From NCBI RefSeq assembly GCF_011046535.1, contig NZ_CP049257.1, positions 3,100,001-3,164,000 of the forward strand: DNA of 64,000 bases. Reading direction: 5' to 3'. Source of the DNA: Nocardioides anomalus (GTDB lineage Bacteria; Actinomycetota; Actinomycetes; Propionibacteriales; Nocardioidaceae). Below, one piece after another: positions 22,336 to 31,284 of this stretch. A program made the translations under genes and the position numbers. The notes beneath the pieces were generated by a model. It was not told the DNA's origin. It made no database searches and saw only the letters and a list, made by a program, of their open reading frames with translations. Within the stretch, counting starts at the first letter, position 1; every line of letters begins with the position of its first letter.

Positions 22336-22341
22336 TAACCT
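22336..22341 (+). promoter_or_regulatory. -10 hexamer TAACCT, leaderless start
   Basis: TAACCT ends 6 nt before the GTG at 22348, a spacing that would place the transcription start at or next to the start codon. Confidence 0.45.
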
Positions 22342-22347
22342 CGCGCC

Positions 22348-22788
22348 GTGGAGAACCGCCGGGCGCACCCCTCGCCCCGCCGTGACCGGCGCGGCCGCGG
22401 CATGCGCGGCCCGGGGATCGTCCCGCGCCGGCCGGGCTCCCCCGAGCTGCCCACGGGCCGGGAGCGGTTCGACGAGCTCGCGCTGTCCATCGTGACCAGC
22501 GTCGACCGGCGCTGGCAGGACGAGCTCGGGCTGGTGGAGTACGCCGTCGAGGACGCCCCGCAGATCCCCGACGACTGGGAGGACGGCCAGGTGCCGCTCT
22601 CCTCTCTGGTGCGCGGCAGCGGCGCCACGCCGACCCGGCTGGTGCTCTTCCGGCGCCCCATCGAGCACCGCGCGGAGTCGCGCGCCGACCTCGAGGCCCT
22701 GGTGCTGACCATCGTGGTCGAGCAGGTGGCCGAGCTGCTGGGCATCGACCCGGAGCGGGTCGACCCGCGCTACGAGGGCGAGGCCTGA
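22348..22788 (+). CDS. Zincin-like metallopeptidase-family protein lacking HExxH (Rv3259 homologue)
   Basis: The 146-residue protein belongs to the type 2 zincin-like family (MPTase, formerly DUF1025). The fold core is present: an Arg-rich N-terminus, the segment [17 protein letters not shown], and an acidic loop [14 protein letters not shown]. Where active members have the zinc motif HExxH, this protein reads [10 protein letters not shown], so both metal-binding histidines are missing. It is therefore unlikely to be a zinc peptidase. The next gene's ATG overlaps its TGA (TGATG), so the two are translationally coupled. Confidence 0.8.
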   Translation: MENRRAHPSPRRDRRGRGMRGPGIVPRRPGSPELPTGRERFDELALSIVTSVDRRWQDELGLVEYAVEDAPQIPDDWEDGQVPLSSLVRGSGATPTRLVLFRRPIEHRAESRADLEALVLTIVVEQVAELLGIDPERVDPRYEGEA

Positions 22789-23144
22789 TGGGCTGGTGGC
22801 CGTTCGGGCGCGGGCGCACCTCCGACCAGGACGTCGACGTGCTGCTGGCGCGGGCCGACGCCGCGAGTCCGACCGGGTCGTTCCGGATGCCGGTCGCGGA
22901 CGTCTTCACCATCACCGGCCGCGGCACGGTCGTCACCGGGCGGGTGGAGTCGGGCCGGCTCGAGGTGGGCCAGCGCGTGCAGATCGTGCGCGACGGCCTC
23001 CCGCAGACCGCGACCGAGGTGACCGGGATCGAGAAGTTCCGCGCCGTCGTCGAGGCCGCGACCGCCGGCGAGCAGGTCGGGCTGCTGCTGCGCGGGGTGG
23101 ACCGCGCCGACGTCGAGCGCGGCGACGTCGTGCAGAGGGGCTAG
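22788..23144 (+). CDS. Small EF-Tu domain II-like beta-barrel protein
   Basis: This 118-residue protein corresponds to domain 2 of elongation factor Tu without the GTPase domain. The core [19 protein letters not shown] (about residues 39-57) is the standard beta-barrel signature, followed by VTGIEKFR and [16 protein letters not shown], again typical of EF-Tu. There is no G1 or NKxD motif, so it cannot bind GTP. It may bind tRNA, the ribosome or another protein. It is coupled to the upstream zincin-like gene. Its TAG stop shares the palindrome CTAG with the stop of the convergent DUF5719 gene. Confidence 0.82.
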   Translation: MGWWPFGRGRTSDQDVDVLLARADAASPTGSFRMPVADVFTITGRGTVVTGRVESGRLEVGQRVQIVRDGLPQTATEVTGIEKFRAVVEAATAGEQVGLLLRGVDRADVERGDVVQRG

Positions 23145-24505
23145 GGGACTCCGGGGCGGACGTCGGGGACCAGCCCCGTCAGCACCAGCTCGCGCAGGGG
23201 CACGACGGCGGTGCCGCCGCCGGTGAGCAGCACGGCGGCGTGCACGGCGGCCCCCTCGGGCACCACGCCGACCAGCGCGGTCGCGTCGGGCAGCTCGACG
23301 TCGCCGCCGGCCTGGACGGCGAGGTCGACGGCCTGCTCGGCGAGGGCCTTGCCCTTCGCGTCGTACGCCGTGACGGTGGCGGTCCCCGTGCCGGTGGCGC
23401 CGGCCAGGAGCAGCCGCTTGGGCCCGGCCGGCACGACGGCGGCGGTGGGCGCGTCGACCGCCGCGCCGGCGGCCAGCAGCGAGAGATCGCCGTCCACGAC
23501 CTGGCGCAGGCCGGTCGTGACCGGGCCGTTGGAGGAGACCAGGACGCCAAGGGCGCCGTCCTGCGCCGACTGGGCCAGCACGTCGTCGAGGGTGACGGAC
23601 TCGGTGGTGCCGGGCGCGACGCGGATGGTCTCGGCGCCGGTGGGCGTGAACACCGACGTCGCGGTGACCACCTGGAGCTCGGCGCGGACCTCGTCGGCGC
23701 CCGGGTTGGCCAGCACCAGGGTGCGCTCCCCCGCCCCGGGGACCAGGCCGAGCACGAGGTTCTCGCTGCTCGGCTCCGCCTGGGCGGGGAGCCAGTCGCG
23801 CGAGGCGGCGCCCCCGAGGTCGTCGACGGCGTCGACCACGTGCACCGCGAGCCGGCCGCGGGTGGTGTGCACCTCGAGCGCCAGCTCGCCGCGGCGCGGC
23901 AGGACCTGGCCCATGTCGAGCTGGACGGTGGTGGACCCCGGCACCGAGACGCCGCGCAGCGCCGGCACGTCGACCACGCCGCTCGGCCCGCGGACCGTGA
24001 CGTCGGCGATGGCCGGGCCGGTGTTGGGGTTGGTCAGCTCCAGGACCGAGTCGTGCGTGGGCTCGGCGCCGGCGCCGGTGAACCACTGGTCGGCGACCGG
24101 CGGCGCGCAGTCGACGGCGGCGAGCGGGGCCGACTGCGAGCGGCCGGCGACCAGCCCGGGCGCGAGCGCCCCCGTGCCGGTGACGACCGCGGCGCCGGCA
24201 CCCGGCTCGGCCGCGCTCACGCGGCCACTGCGGACCCGGAGCGGGGCCGACGTCTGCCCGAGGCCGACCGTCACCTCGCCGTCGGCCGCCTCGTCGGCGC
24301 TCCCCGAGACGGAGACACCGGTCGCGTCGGTCCCGGTGCCGGTCAGCGCCGAGGGGCAGACGAGCGAGGAGGTGCTGAGGGCGGTCGCGACCGGCTCCCC
24401 GGTCCCCGGCTGCCCGCGGTCCGGGCGCACGACGAACAGCGCCAGCGCACACGCCACCGGCAGCACCACCGCGAGGACCACGTCCACGCCGAACCGACGC
24501 CTCAC
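23141..24505 (-). CDS. DUF5719 family exported protein
   Basis: The 454-residue protein has one N-terminal membrane helix (about residues 8-24, in [20 protein letters not shown]) and then a large extracytoplasmic beta-rich region. It contains repeated all-beta segments ([39 protein letters not shown] split here as landmarks) with low Cys content. It has no known activity. Its GTG overlaps the TGA of the upstream GT2 gene by GTGA, so it is probably produced with that enzyme and may act with it at the membrane surface. The same pair lies next to whiB2 in Streptomyces and other actinobacteria. Confidence 0.82.
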   Translation of the reverse strand: MRRRFGVDVVLAVVLPVACALALFVVRPDRGQPGTGEPVATALSTSSLVCPSALTGTGTDATGVSVSGSADEAADGEVTVGLGQTSAPLRVRSGRVSAAEPGAGAAVVTGTGALAPGLVAGRSQSAPLAAVDCAPPVADQWFTGAGAEPTHDSVLELTNPNTGPAIADVTVRGPSGVVDVPALRGVSVPGSTTVQLDMGQVLPRRGELALEVHTTRGRLAVHVVDAVDDLGGAASRDWLPAQAEPSSENLVLGLVPGAGERTLVLANPGADEVRAELQVVTATSVFTPTGAETIRVAPGTTESVTLDDVLAQSAQDGALGVLVSSNGPVTTGLRQVVDGDLSLLAAGAAVDAPTAAVVPAGPKRLLLAGATGTGTATVTAYDAKGKALAEQAVDLAVQAGGDVELPDATALVGVVPEGAAVHAAVLLTGGGTAVVPLRELVLTGLVPDVRPGVP

Positions 24506-27408
24506 CGCTGCCCCCGCTCCGTGCTCGGCGCACACAGGACCAGCACGGCCAGCACCGCGAGGGCCTGCACCACGAGCAGCACGACGCGCAGCCAGGAGCG
24601 CCCGCCGTCGAGCTGGTCGTCCGACAGCGGCTGGTCGACCTGCCAGGCGCGGGTGCTGCGGTCCTCGGCGCTGGCCTGCTGCAGGCCGGCGGTGGCGTCG
24701 AGCGCGGCCGCGACCTGCCCGTCGGCCGGCGCCGGCAGCACGACGTACTCGATCCCCCGCGCGGCGAGCGAGTCGACCGACTCCGGCGTCGGCCGGGCCG
24801 CCAGCCCCTGGACCAGGCGCGTGAAGCCGCGGTCCTCGCCGGCCAGGTCGAGCACCTCGTCCTCGCCGGTGGTGACGCCGTCGTCGCGGCGCACGGTGTA
24901 GGTGAGCCCGTCCTCGACCGAGCCGCGCAGCACGAGGATCCCGTGCTCGGGGCCGAGCTGCGAGCTCTGCACCATGTACGCCGGGATGCCGGCGTCCTGG
25001 TCGGTGGCCAGCTCGTCGCCGCCGTCCACGACGAACCACGCCAGCCCGGCGACCGGCACGACGGCGGCCGCCGCCGCCAGCACGACCGCGCCGACGCGCA
25101 GCAGGCCGCCGGGACGCGCCACGCCGAGCGCGCCGAGGACCACCGCGGTGACCAGGGCGGCCTGGCCGGTGAGGAGCAGGAAGGCCAGCCCGGGCGGCGT
25201 GGAGAGCGCGGCGAGGTCCAGGGTCACGTGGCCCAGCAGCGCGGCCACGACCGCGCAGAGCAGCGCCACCACCCAGCAGATGAGCACGGGGATGCGGGTG
25301 CGCCGCGGCCCGAGCGCGAGCAGCGCGAGCACCGGCAGCACGACCCCGAGCCACCACGGCGCGCCGAGGTCGTGGAAGCGGCCCAGCGCGAGCTCCCACC
25401 CGTCCGGTGCCGGGGCCGGCCACCGGCCGCCGTCGAGCAGCAGCCCCTCGCCGGCGCCGTGCAGCAGCGCCGGGAGCCACCACGGCGCGAGCAGCACCGG
25501 CACCACGGCGAGCGCCACCACCGGTGGTCCCCAGGCCGAGCGGTCCCGGCCGATGCCGGGCAGCAGGGTGAAGGCCAGGACCACCACGACCACGCCGACG
25601 AGGGCCGCGACGAGCCAGGCGAGGGGGGTGCCGCAGGTGACGAGCGCGAGCAGCAGCCCGGTGCGCCACGCGGCCCGCCAGCGCCGGTCGGCCTCGGGGT
25701 CGGCGAAGCCCAGCGCGGCGTGCGCCAGCCAGGGCAGCAGCGCGGCCGAGAGCACGGGCGCGATCCGGCCCTGGCCCCAGGCCCCGGAGACCACCGGGAC
25801 CAGGGCGTAGGTCGAGGCGCCCCAGAGGATGAGCCAGCGGTTCGCGCCGCCGGGCGTGGCCAGCCGACCGGCCACGCGCAGGAACCGCCACGCACCCCAC
25901 AGCGAGAACGGGACGGCCAGCACCAGCACCGCGGTGACGGCCGCGGCCGGGCTGGCGCCGAGCACGGTGGCCAGCAGGGCCAGCGGCAGGACGTACGGCG
26001 GCGCGGGGACGGCGGTGCCGAGCCCCAGCTCGTGCCACGACGACAGGTGCAGCGACCACCAGTCGGTCCAGCGGTCGGGGGCCGGCGAGAGGCCCGGGCC
26101 GGAGACGTGGCCCAGCGCGGGCCGGGCGCCGACGAGCAGCGCCAGCACGGCGACCGCGAGGAGGACGGCGACCGGGTTGGTCAGGAACCGCGCGACCAGG
26201 CCGGTGTCCTCGACGACGTCCTCGTCCTCGATCCGCTCGCGCTCGGTGCGGCGCGCCGCGAAGGACGACGGGTCGGCCTGCGCCTGGGCGGCGCGGCGGC
26301 GCTCGGCCACGTCGGTGGCGGACTGGGTGAGCGCGGTGGCCAGGTCGCTGACCGCGTCGAGGCCGTGCCGGTAGGGCAGCCAGCGCGGCGCCAGCAGCGG
26401 GTCGAGCTCCTCGCGGCCGACCGTCCGGGCCTGCGCGCGGGCGCGCCGCGCGGCCAGCAGCTCGCCCGGCTTCGCCACCACCGAGACGTACGCCGCGAGG
26501 TCGTCCAGCGCCTGACCGGGAGCACGCACCGCGACGAAGCCCAGCATCCGCAGCAGGGTCCCGAAGAACAGCCGGACCGCCTGCAGGGGCCACGCCCGGG
26601 AGGCGGAGTTGGCCAGCAGCGTGAACAGCGCCGCGCGGCGCTCCTGGTAGTGCGTGTGCCGCCCGGTCAGCGGCGTGCGGCGCAGCCCGCGGTGAGCGGC
26701 CTCGGCGTGGAAGACCACCGCCTGCGGCACCACGACGGTCCGGTGACCGGCCGCGGCGGCGCGCCAGCCGAAGTCGAGGTCGTTGCCGAACACCGGCAGC
26801 TCGTCGTCCAGCCCGCCGAGCTCGTCGAGGACCCGGCGTCGCACCAGCATCCCGGCGGTGTTGACGGCCAGCACGTGCTTGGGCTCGGAGTACTGGCCCT
26901 GGTCGTACTCCCCGCGCTCCAGGCCGGTCTCGCGGTGGCCGGTGCCGGAGAGGGTGACCCCGAACTCCAGCAGCCGCTTGAGCGAGGGCCACTCGCGCAG
27001 CATCGGGCCCAGCACGGCGGCGTCCGGGTCGTCGGCCGCGCCGGCCAGCAGGGCCAGCAGCGCCTCGGGGTGCGGGCTGGCGTCGTCGTGCAGCACCCAG
27101 ACCCACTCGGCGTCGACGCCCCGGGCGTCGAGGTGGGCCAGCCCGGCGCGCAGCGCGGCCGGGAAGGCCGTCGACGACGGCTCGCGCACGACCCACTCCT
27201 CGCCGTACGCCGCGGCGAGCAGGTCCGCGCTGCGGTCCTTGCTGCCGGTGTCGACCGCAACCGTGGCCACGACCGGGGCGAGCTGGCCGGCCAGGCCCTC
27301 CAGCACCGTGGGCAGCCACCGCTCGCCGTCGTGGCTGACCAGCAGCACCGCCACGTCCTCGCGCCCGCGCGTGCCCTCGGCGGCGCGGCGACGGTCGGTG
27401 GCAGGCAC
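24502..27408 (-). CDS. Large GT2 glycosyltransferase with multi-helix membrane domain
   Basis: The 968-residue protein starts with a GT2 domain of about 330 residues: VAVLLVSHDGERWLPTVLEGL, the DxD-like VLHDDASPHPEALL, and the acceptor region GNDLDFGWRAAAAGHR. A linker and about 12 hydrophobic helices follow, with a final extracytoplasmic segment and one last helix. This architecture suits transfer of a sugar to a lipid or polymer at the membrane. The substrate is unknown. The GTG at 27408 starts the protein and is separated from whiB2 by a terminator. The downstream DUF5719 gene is coupled to it. Confidence 0.88.
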   Translation of the reverse strand: MPATDRRRAAEGTRGREDVAVLLVSHDGERWLPTVLEGLAGQLAPVVATVAVDTGSKDRSADLLAAAYGEEWVVREPSSTAFPAALRAGLAHLDARGVDAEWVWVLHDDASPHPEALLALLAGAADDPDAAVLGPMLREWPSLKRLLEFGVTLSGTGHRETGLERGEYDQGQYSEPKHVLAVNTAGMLVRRRVLDELGGLDDELPVFGNDLDFGWRAAAAGHRTVVVPQAVVFHAEAAHRGLRRTPLTGRHTHYQERRAALFTLLANSASRAWPLQAVRLFFGTLLRMLGFVAVRAPGQALDDLAAYVSVVAKPGELLAARRARAQARTVGREELDPLLAPRWLPYRHGLDAVSDLATALTQSATDVAERRRAAQAQADPSSFAARRTERERIEDEDVVEDTGLVARFLTNPVAVLLAVAVLALLVGARPALGHVSGPGLSPAPDRWTDWWSLHLSSWHELGLGTAVPAPPYVLPLALLATVLGASPAAAVTAVLVLAVPFSLWGAWRFLRVAGRLATPGGANRWLILWGASTYALVPVVSGAWGQGRIAPVLSAALLPWLAHAALGFADPEADRRWRAAWRTGLLLALVTCGTPLAWLVAALVGVVVVVLAFTLLPGIGRDRSAWGPPVVALAVVPVLLAPWWLPALLHGAGEGLLLDGGRWPAPAPDGWELALGRFHDLGAPWWLGVVLPVLALLALGPRRTRIPVLICWVVALLCAVVAALLGHVTLDLAALSTPPGLAFLLLTGQAALVTAVVLGALGVARPGGLLRVGAVVLAAAAAVVPVAGLAWFVVDGGDELATDQDAGIPAYMVQSSQLGPEHGILVLRGSVEDGLTYTVRRDDGVTTGEDEVLDLAGEDRGFTRLVQGLAARPTPESVDSLAARGIEYVVLPAPADGQVAAALDATAGLQQASAEDRSTRAWQVDQPLSDDQLDGGRSWLRVVLLVVQALAVLAVLVLCAPSTERGQR

Positions 27409-27448
27409 GGTCGAACAGGCTAGGGGGTCGGCGAAACGGCCCCTAAAT

Positions 27449-27492
27449 GAGCGAGAGGCCCGAGCACCCCACGGCTCGGGCCCTTCTCGCTC
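27449..27492 (-). terminator. Hairpin terminator after whiB2
   Basis: GAGCGAGAGGCCCGAGC and GCTCGGGCCCTTCTCGCTC pair with one small bulge around an ACCCCACG loop. The hairpin starts 7 bp past the whiB2 stop and lies before the GT2 start. Confidence 0.8.
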
Positions 27493-27498
27493 GCGGCT

Positions 27499-27756
27499 CT
27501 AGACAGCCCGCTTCTTGAGCTTGCGACGCTCGCGCTCGGAGAGACCTCCCCAGATCCCGAACCGCTCGTCGTTCATCAGCGCGGCCTCCAGACACTCCGT
27601 CCGGACCTCGCACGTGAGGCAGACCTTCTTGGCCTCCCTCGTGGAACCGCCTTTTTCGGGGAAGAACGCCTCGGGGTCTGTCTGTGCGCAGAGCGCACGC
27701 TCCTGCCACCCCGCGTCGTCGTCGGCGTCCCCGTCAAGCAGAAACAGCTCTCGCAT
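27499..27756 (-). CDS. whiB2: WhiB-family iron-sulfur transcriptional regulator (WhiB2/WhmD-type)
   Basis: This 85-residue protein has the four cysteines that bind a 4Fe-4S cluster (ALCAQTDPEAFFP, then KKVCLTCEVRTECLEAAL), the G-I-W-G-G turn and the basic tail LSERERRKLKKRAV that contacts DNA. WhiB2/WhmD homologues control septation and cell division. The position opposite cofD/fbiA matches Rv3260c, which supports the WhiB2 assignment over other paralogues. The ATG at 27756 was chosen; the frame is open further but without a plausible start. A promoter candidate is at 27919-27948, leaving a leader of about 150 nt. Confidence 0.93.
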   Translation of the reverse strand: MRELFLLDGDADDDAGWQERALCAQTDPEAFFPEKGGSTREAKKVCLTCEVRTECLEAALMNDERFGIWGGLSERERRKLKKRAV

Positions 27757-27918
27757 GTGACACCCCGCCTCTCGACCCTGCAATCCGTTGGTGTGGACCT
27801 CGACCCAGTCGACCGACCTCTGGCCCGGCCCCGAGACCGGAATGTGTGTTGAGCTCGACCCTGCTCGACCAGCGTGTCGCCTGGACTTCAGCTTTCCCAC
27901 CCGAACGACACTAGTGGA

Positions 27919-27948
27919 ATTACATGCCTGTCGTACCCGGAAAGTCAA
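27919..27948 (-). promoter_or_regulatory. Candidate whiB2 promoter
   Basis: On the minus strand, TTGACT (27948-27943) and TGTAAT (27924-27919) lie 18 bp apart, a good match to the housekeeping sigma consensus. This stretch is clearly less GC-rich than its surroundings. Confidence 0.5.
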
Positions 27949-28024
27949 GATTCCTTCTGCTATGAGCGACGGCCATCCGGACCACCCCCGCGGACCACCC
28001 GGCCGCCGGGGTGAGCCGATGCGA

Positions 28025-28030
28025 CAGGCT
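28025..28030 (+). promoter_or_regulatory. -10-like CAGGCT, possible leaderless start of cofD
   Basis: CAGGCT ends 6 nt before the GTG at 28037, the same spacing as other probable leaderless genes in this window. Confidence 0.35.
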
Positions 28031-28036
28031 GGACCC

Positions 28037-29041
28037 GTGACCGAGCTCCGCGCGCTGACCGTGCTCTCCGGCGGGATGGGGGGCGCGAAGTTCCTCCAGG
28101 GGCTGCTGCACGGCGTCCGGACGGGCGCGCTGCCCGACGTTGCGGCCGACGCCGACGTGACCGTGGTGGCCAACACCGCCGACGACATCTGGGTGCACGG
28201 GCTCAAGGTCTGCCCCGACCTCGACACCGTGATGTACACCCTCGGCGACGGCATCGACCTCGAGCGCGGGTGGGGCCGGCGCGACGAGACGTGGAGCGTG
28301 CGGACCGAGCTCGCGGAGTACGGCGTGGAGCCGACCTGGTTCGGCCTCGGCGACCGCGACGTGGCCACCCACCTGGTCCGGACCCAGATGCTCGAGGCCG
28401 GCTACCCGCTCTCGCAGGTCACCGAGGCCCTGTGCCGCAGGTGGCAGCCTGGGGTGCGCCTGCTGCCGATGACCGACGACCGGGTCGAGACCCACATCGC
28501 CGTCCCCGACCCCGACTCGCCGAGCGGGCGCCGGGTGGTGCACTTCCAGGAGTACTGGGTACGCCTGCGCGCGCAGGTCCCCGCCGAGGCCGTGGTCGTC
28601 GTGGGCCTCGAGGAGTCGACACCCGGGCCGGGCGTGGTCGAGGCGATCACCGACGCCGACCTGGTCCTCCTGCCTCCGTCCAACCCCGTGGTCTCGGTCG
28701 GCACCATCCTCGGCGTGCCGGGGGTCCGCGAGGCGCTGACCGCGACCCGGGCGCCCGTGGTCGGCCTCTCCCCCATCATCGGCGGCACCCACGTGCGCGG
28801 CATGGCCGAGCAGGTGCTCACCGCGATCGGCGTCGAGGTGAGCGCCGGCGGCGTGGGCCGGCACTACGGCGCGCGCAGCCGGGGCGGCGTGCTCGACGGC
28901 TGGCTGGTCGACGAGTCGGACGCCGACCAGCTGCCTGGGCTCGAGGAGGCCGGGCTCGCCGCGGCCGCCGTACCCCTCTTCATGACCGACCACGACGCCA
29001 CCGCCACCATGGCCGCGGCGGCGATCCGGCTGGTGCGGTGA
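28037..29041 (+). CDS. cofD: 2-phospho-L-lactate (or phosphoenolpyruvate) transferase of F420 synthesis
   Basis: CofD/FbiA transfers the phospholactyl or enolpyruvyl phosphate group to the deazaflavin Fo, giving F420-0 or dehydro-F420-0. The 334-residue protein starts LTVLSGGMGGAKFLQGL, the family's nucleotide-binding Gly loop, and has VVANTADDIWVHGLKVCPDLD near residue 50 and the LSPIIGG segment towards the C-terminus. The GTG at 28037 gives the usual start; an in-frame ATG at 28019 would add six residues. The TGA overlaps the start of the next gene (GTGA), as in the fbiA-fbiB pair of mycobacteria (Rv3261-Rv3262). Confidence 0.95.
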   Translation: MTELRALTVLSGGMGGAKFLQGLLHGVRTGALPDVAADADVTVVANTADDIWVHGLKVCPDLDTVMYTLGDGIDLERGWGRRDETWSVRTELAEYGVEPTWFGLGDRDVATHLVRTQMLEAGYPLSQVTEALCRRWQPGVRLLPMTDDRVETHIAVPDPDSPSGRRVVHFQEYWVRLRAQVPAEAVVVVGLEESTPGPGVVEAITDADLVLLPPSNPVVSVGTILGVPGVREALTATRAPVVGLSPIIGGTHVRGMAEQVLTAIGVEVSAGGVGRHYGARSRGGVLDGWLVDESDADQLPGLEEAGLAAAAVPLFMTDHDATATMAAAAIRLVR

Positions 29042-29970
29042 GCCTCACCGTCCTCGCGCCCGACGGCGTCCCCGAGGTCCGGCCCGGCGACGACCTGGCC
29101 GCCCTGGTGAGCGCCAGCCTGGACCTCGAGGACGGCGACGTCGTGCTGGTCACCAGCAAGGTCGTCAGCAAGGCCGAGGGCCGGCTCGTGCCCGGCACGG
29201 ACCGCGACGCCGTGCTGCCCGCCGAGACCGTGCGGATCGTCGCCCGGCGCGGGCCCACCACGATCGTGCGCAACCGCCTCGGGCTCACCATGGCCGCGGC
29301 GGGGATCGACAACTCCAACGTCGAGGCGGGCTCGCTCGCGCTGCTCCCGCTCGACCCCGACGCGTCGGCGCGCGTGCTGCGCGAGAACCTGGCGCCCAAC
29401 GTCGCGGTGGTCATCACCGACACCGCGGGCCGGGCCTGGCGCACCGGCCAGACCGACATCGCGATCGGCGCCGCGGGGCTGGTCGTCCTCGACGACCACA
29501 GCGGCCGGGTCGACGACTACGGCAACCGGCTCGCGGTGACCGCCCCGGCGGTGGCCGACGAGCTCGCGAGCGCCGCGGAGCTGGCCCAGGGCAAGCTGAC
29601 CGCGCGGCCGTTCGCCCGCGTCCGCGGGCGGGCCGACCTGGTGCTGCCGCGCGGCGAGCACGGGCCGGGCGCCGTCGCCCTCCAGCGCGTCGAGGGCGAG
29701 GACCTCTTCGGGTACGGCGCCCGGGAGGCCGTCGTGCGGGCCCTGGCCGGCGATCCTGCCGACCGGGCGCCGTTCGGAGCCCCGGCGGCCGCCGCGGAGG
29801 TCGCGGCCGCCGTACGACAGGTCCTCGGAGCCGAGCCGGAGCCGCTCGGCGACGCGCTCGGCGTGCCGCCGGACCCGCGACTGGCCCCGCTCGCCTTCGC
29901 CTTCGGCTGGGCCCTGGAGGCTGCCGGAGAAGGGGCTGAGAAAGCGGTGATCCGCCCGGCCACTCCGTAG
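29038..29970 (+). CDS. cofE: Coenzyme F420:L-glutamate ligase, CofE domain without the FbiB C-terminal domain
   Basis: The enzyme adds glutamates to F420-0. The 310-residue protein covers the CofE fold (residues about 1-245: VLVTSKVVSKAEGRLV, the metal-site region ITDTAGRAWRTGQTDIAIG, and VDDYGNRLAVT). Only about 65 weakly conserved residues follow. Mycobacterial FbiB is about 448 residues and has a C-terminal flavin domain that reduces dehydro-F420-0. That domain is missing here, so the reduction, if dehydro-F420 is the intermediate, must come from another gene. It is coupled to cofD by a GTGA overlap. Confidence 0.9.
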   Translation: MSLTVLAPDGVPEVRPGDDLAALVSASLDLEDGDVVLVTSKVVSKAEGRLVPGTDRDAVLPAETVRIVARRGPTTIVRNRLGLTMAAAGIDNSNVEAGSLALLPLDPDASARVLRENLAPNVAVVITDTAGRAWRTGQTDIAIGAAGLVVLDDHSGRVDDYGNRLAVTAPAVADELASAAELAQGKLTARPFARVRGRADLVLPRGEHGPGAVALQRVEGEDLFGYGAREAVVRALAGDPADRAPFGAPAAAAEVAAAVRQVLGAEPEPLGDALGVPPDPRLAPLAFAFGWALEAAGEGAEKAVIRPATP

Positions 29971-29996
29971 ACTCCCCCGTCGTGCTCTGCGAGCAC
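29968..29996 (+). promoter_or_regulatory. Candidate promoter and small hairpin before the DUF3105 gene
   Basis: TAGACT (29968-29973) is a plausible -10. Just downstream GTGCTC, TGC and GAGCAC (29982-29996) form a 6-bp stem with a 3-nt loop at the probable 5' end of the transcript. The ATG follows at 30058 with a GAGG ribosome site. Confidence 0.45.
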
Positions 29997-30057
29997 GCCC
30001 GAGTCGCACCGACTCACACCGTCCCGTGCCGCCCACACCCGAGGTACTGCCGAGCCG

Positions 30058-30816
30058 ATGGCCAAGAAGTCGTCCAAGTCCGACCGCCAGGCGGTCATCG
30101 ACGAGCTCCGCCGCAAGCAGAAGGGCGCCGAGCGGCGCCGCGGGTTCGCGATCGTCGGCGTCTGCGCGCTCGTCGCGCTGCTGATCGTGGTCGCGGCGGC
30201 GTACCGCCCGGTGAAGAACTGGTACGACCTGCGCAAGTTCAAGGACATCGCGATCGACTCGATCGGCGCTCCTGCCTCGGACTGCCGCAAGGTCGAGACC
30301 AAGCCCGCCGACGGCAACCAGGACCACAAGCCGACCGGCACCCAGATCACCTACACCACCGCGCCGCCGGCGTTCGGCCCGCACTGGAACGAGGCCAACG
30401 TCGCCCCGGCGCCGTTCAACCGCAAGTTCTACACCGAGAAGGACCGGCCCGAGCTCGAGGCGCTCGTGCACAACCTGGAGCACGGCTACACGATCCTCTG
30501 GTACGACCAGTCGATCGCCGACGACTCCGGCCAGCTGAACGTCATCGACGGCATCGCCGACAAGTTCCGCTCCGACAGCACCAACTTCCGCTACAAGTTC
30601 ATCGCCGCGCCGTGGACGGCCGACGACGAGAAGGAGAGCGGCAAGTTCCCCGACGGCATGCACGTCGCGCTCTCGCACTGGTCGGCCAAGGGCGGGGACA
30701 GCAAGGACCAGCAGGTCGGCGTCTTCCAGTACTGCAGCGAGCCGAGCGGCGCGGCCCTGAAGCAGTTCATGCTCGACTACCCCTACACCGACGCGCCCGA
30801 GCCGGACGCGATGTGA
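30058..30816 (+). CDS. DUF3105 domain membrane-anchored protein
   Basis: The 252-residue protein has a basic cytoplasmic N-terminus (MAKKSSKSDRQAVIDELRRK), one membrane helix near residues 32-50, and an extracytoplasmic DUF3105 domain. The domain shows the family landmarks: a Pro-rich turn FGPHWNEANV, the HNLEHGYTILWYD motif with two invariant histidines, and HVALSHW near the C-terminus, with cysteines that could pair. The function is unknown. Its TGA overlaps the GTG of the downstream nucleotidyltransferase gene. It may head a separate transcript from the promoter at 29968. Confidence 0.87.
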   Translation: MAKKSSKSDRQAVIDELRRKQKGAERRRGFAIVGVCALVALLIVVAAAYRPVKNWYDLRKFKDIAIDSIGAPASDCRKVETKPADGNQDHKPTGTQITYTTAPPAFGPHWNEANVAPAPFNRKFYTEKDRPELEALVHNLEHGYTILWYDQSIADDSGQLNVIDGIADKFRSDSTNFRYKFIAAPWTADDEKESGKFPDGMHVALSHWSAKGGDSKDQQVGVFQYCSEPSGAALKQFMLDYPYTDAPEPDAM

Positions 30817-31277
30817 GCGAGCCCCGCCGGGTGGCGGTGGTCAGCGGCTACTTCAACCCGATCCACATCGGCCACCTCAAGATGATCCGGGCGGCCCGGG
30901 CGCACGGCGACCACCTCGTCGTCATCGTCAACAACGACCGGCAGCAGCTGCTCAAGAAGGGCCGGATCCTCATGACCGAGGACGACCGGCAGGCGATCGT
31001 GGCCGAGCTCCGTGCGGTCGACGAGGCCATCGTGGCCGTGGACGACGACCGGACCGTGGTCGCCTCGCTGCGCCACGTGCGCGAGCGCTACCCGCACGCC
31101 GAGCTGGTCTTCTGCAACGGTGGCGACCGCTCCCCCGACGGCGACCCGGCCCCGGAGGCCGCCCTGGCCGACGAGATCGGGCTGGAGATGGTCTACGGCG
31201 TCGGCGGCGACGACAAGGCCGACTCCAGCACGCGCATCAACGAGGAGCTCTCCCGGGCCGACAGCCCCACCTCGTGA
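30813..31277 (+). CDS. Nucleotidyltransferase superfamily protein (HIGH motif, cytidylyltransferase-like)
   Basis: The 154-residue protein has the HIGH-type motif GYFNPIHIGHLKMI near residues 12-25. This is the nucleotide site of cytidylyl- and adenylyltransferases such as glycerol-3-phosphate cytidylyltransferase, NadD and CoaD. After it come VIVNNDRQQLLKKG and VVASLRHVRERYP, and a late GGDDKADSSTRI that corresponds to the second substrate loop (SSTxI). The substrate is unclear; cytidylyl transfer to a sugar or alcohol phosphate is a fair guess because of SSTRI. The GTG at 30813 overlaps the preceding stop. Confidence 0.83.
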   Translation: MSEPRRVAVVSGYFNPIHIGHLKMIRAARAHGDHLVVIVNNDRQQLLKKGRILMTEDDRQAIVAELRAVDEAIVAVDDDRTVVASLRHVRERYPHAELVFCNGGDRSPDGDPAPEAALADEIGLEMVYGVGGDDKADSSTRINEELSRADSPTS

Positions 31278-31284
31278 GGTCGGC

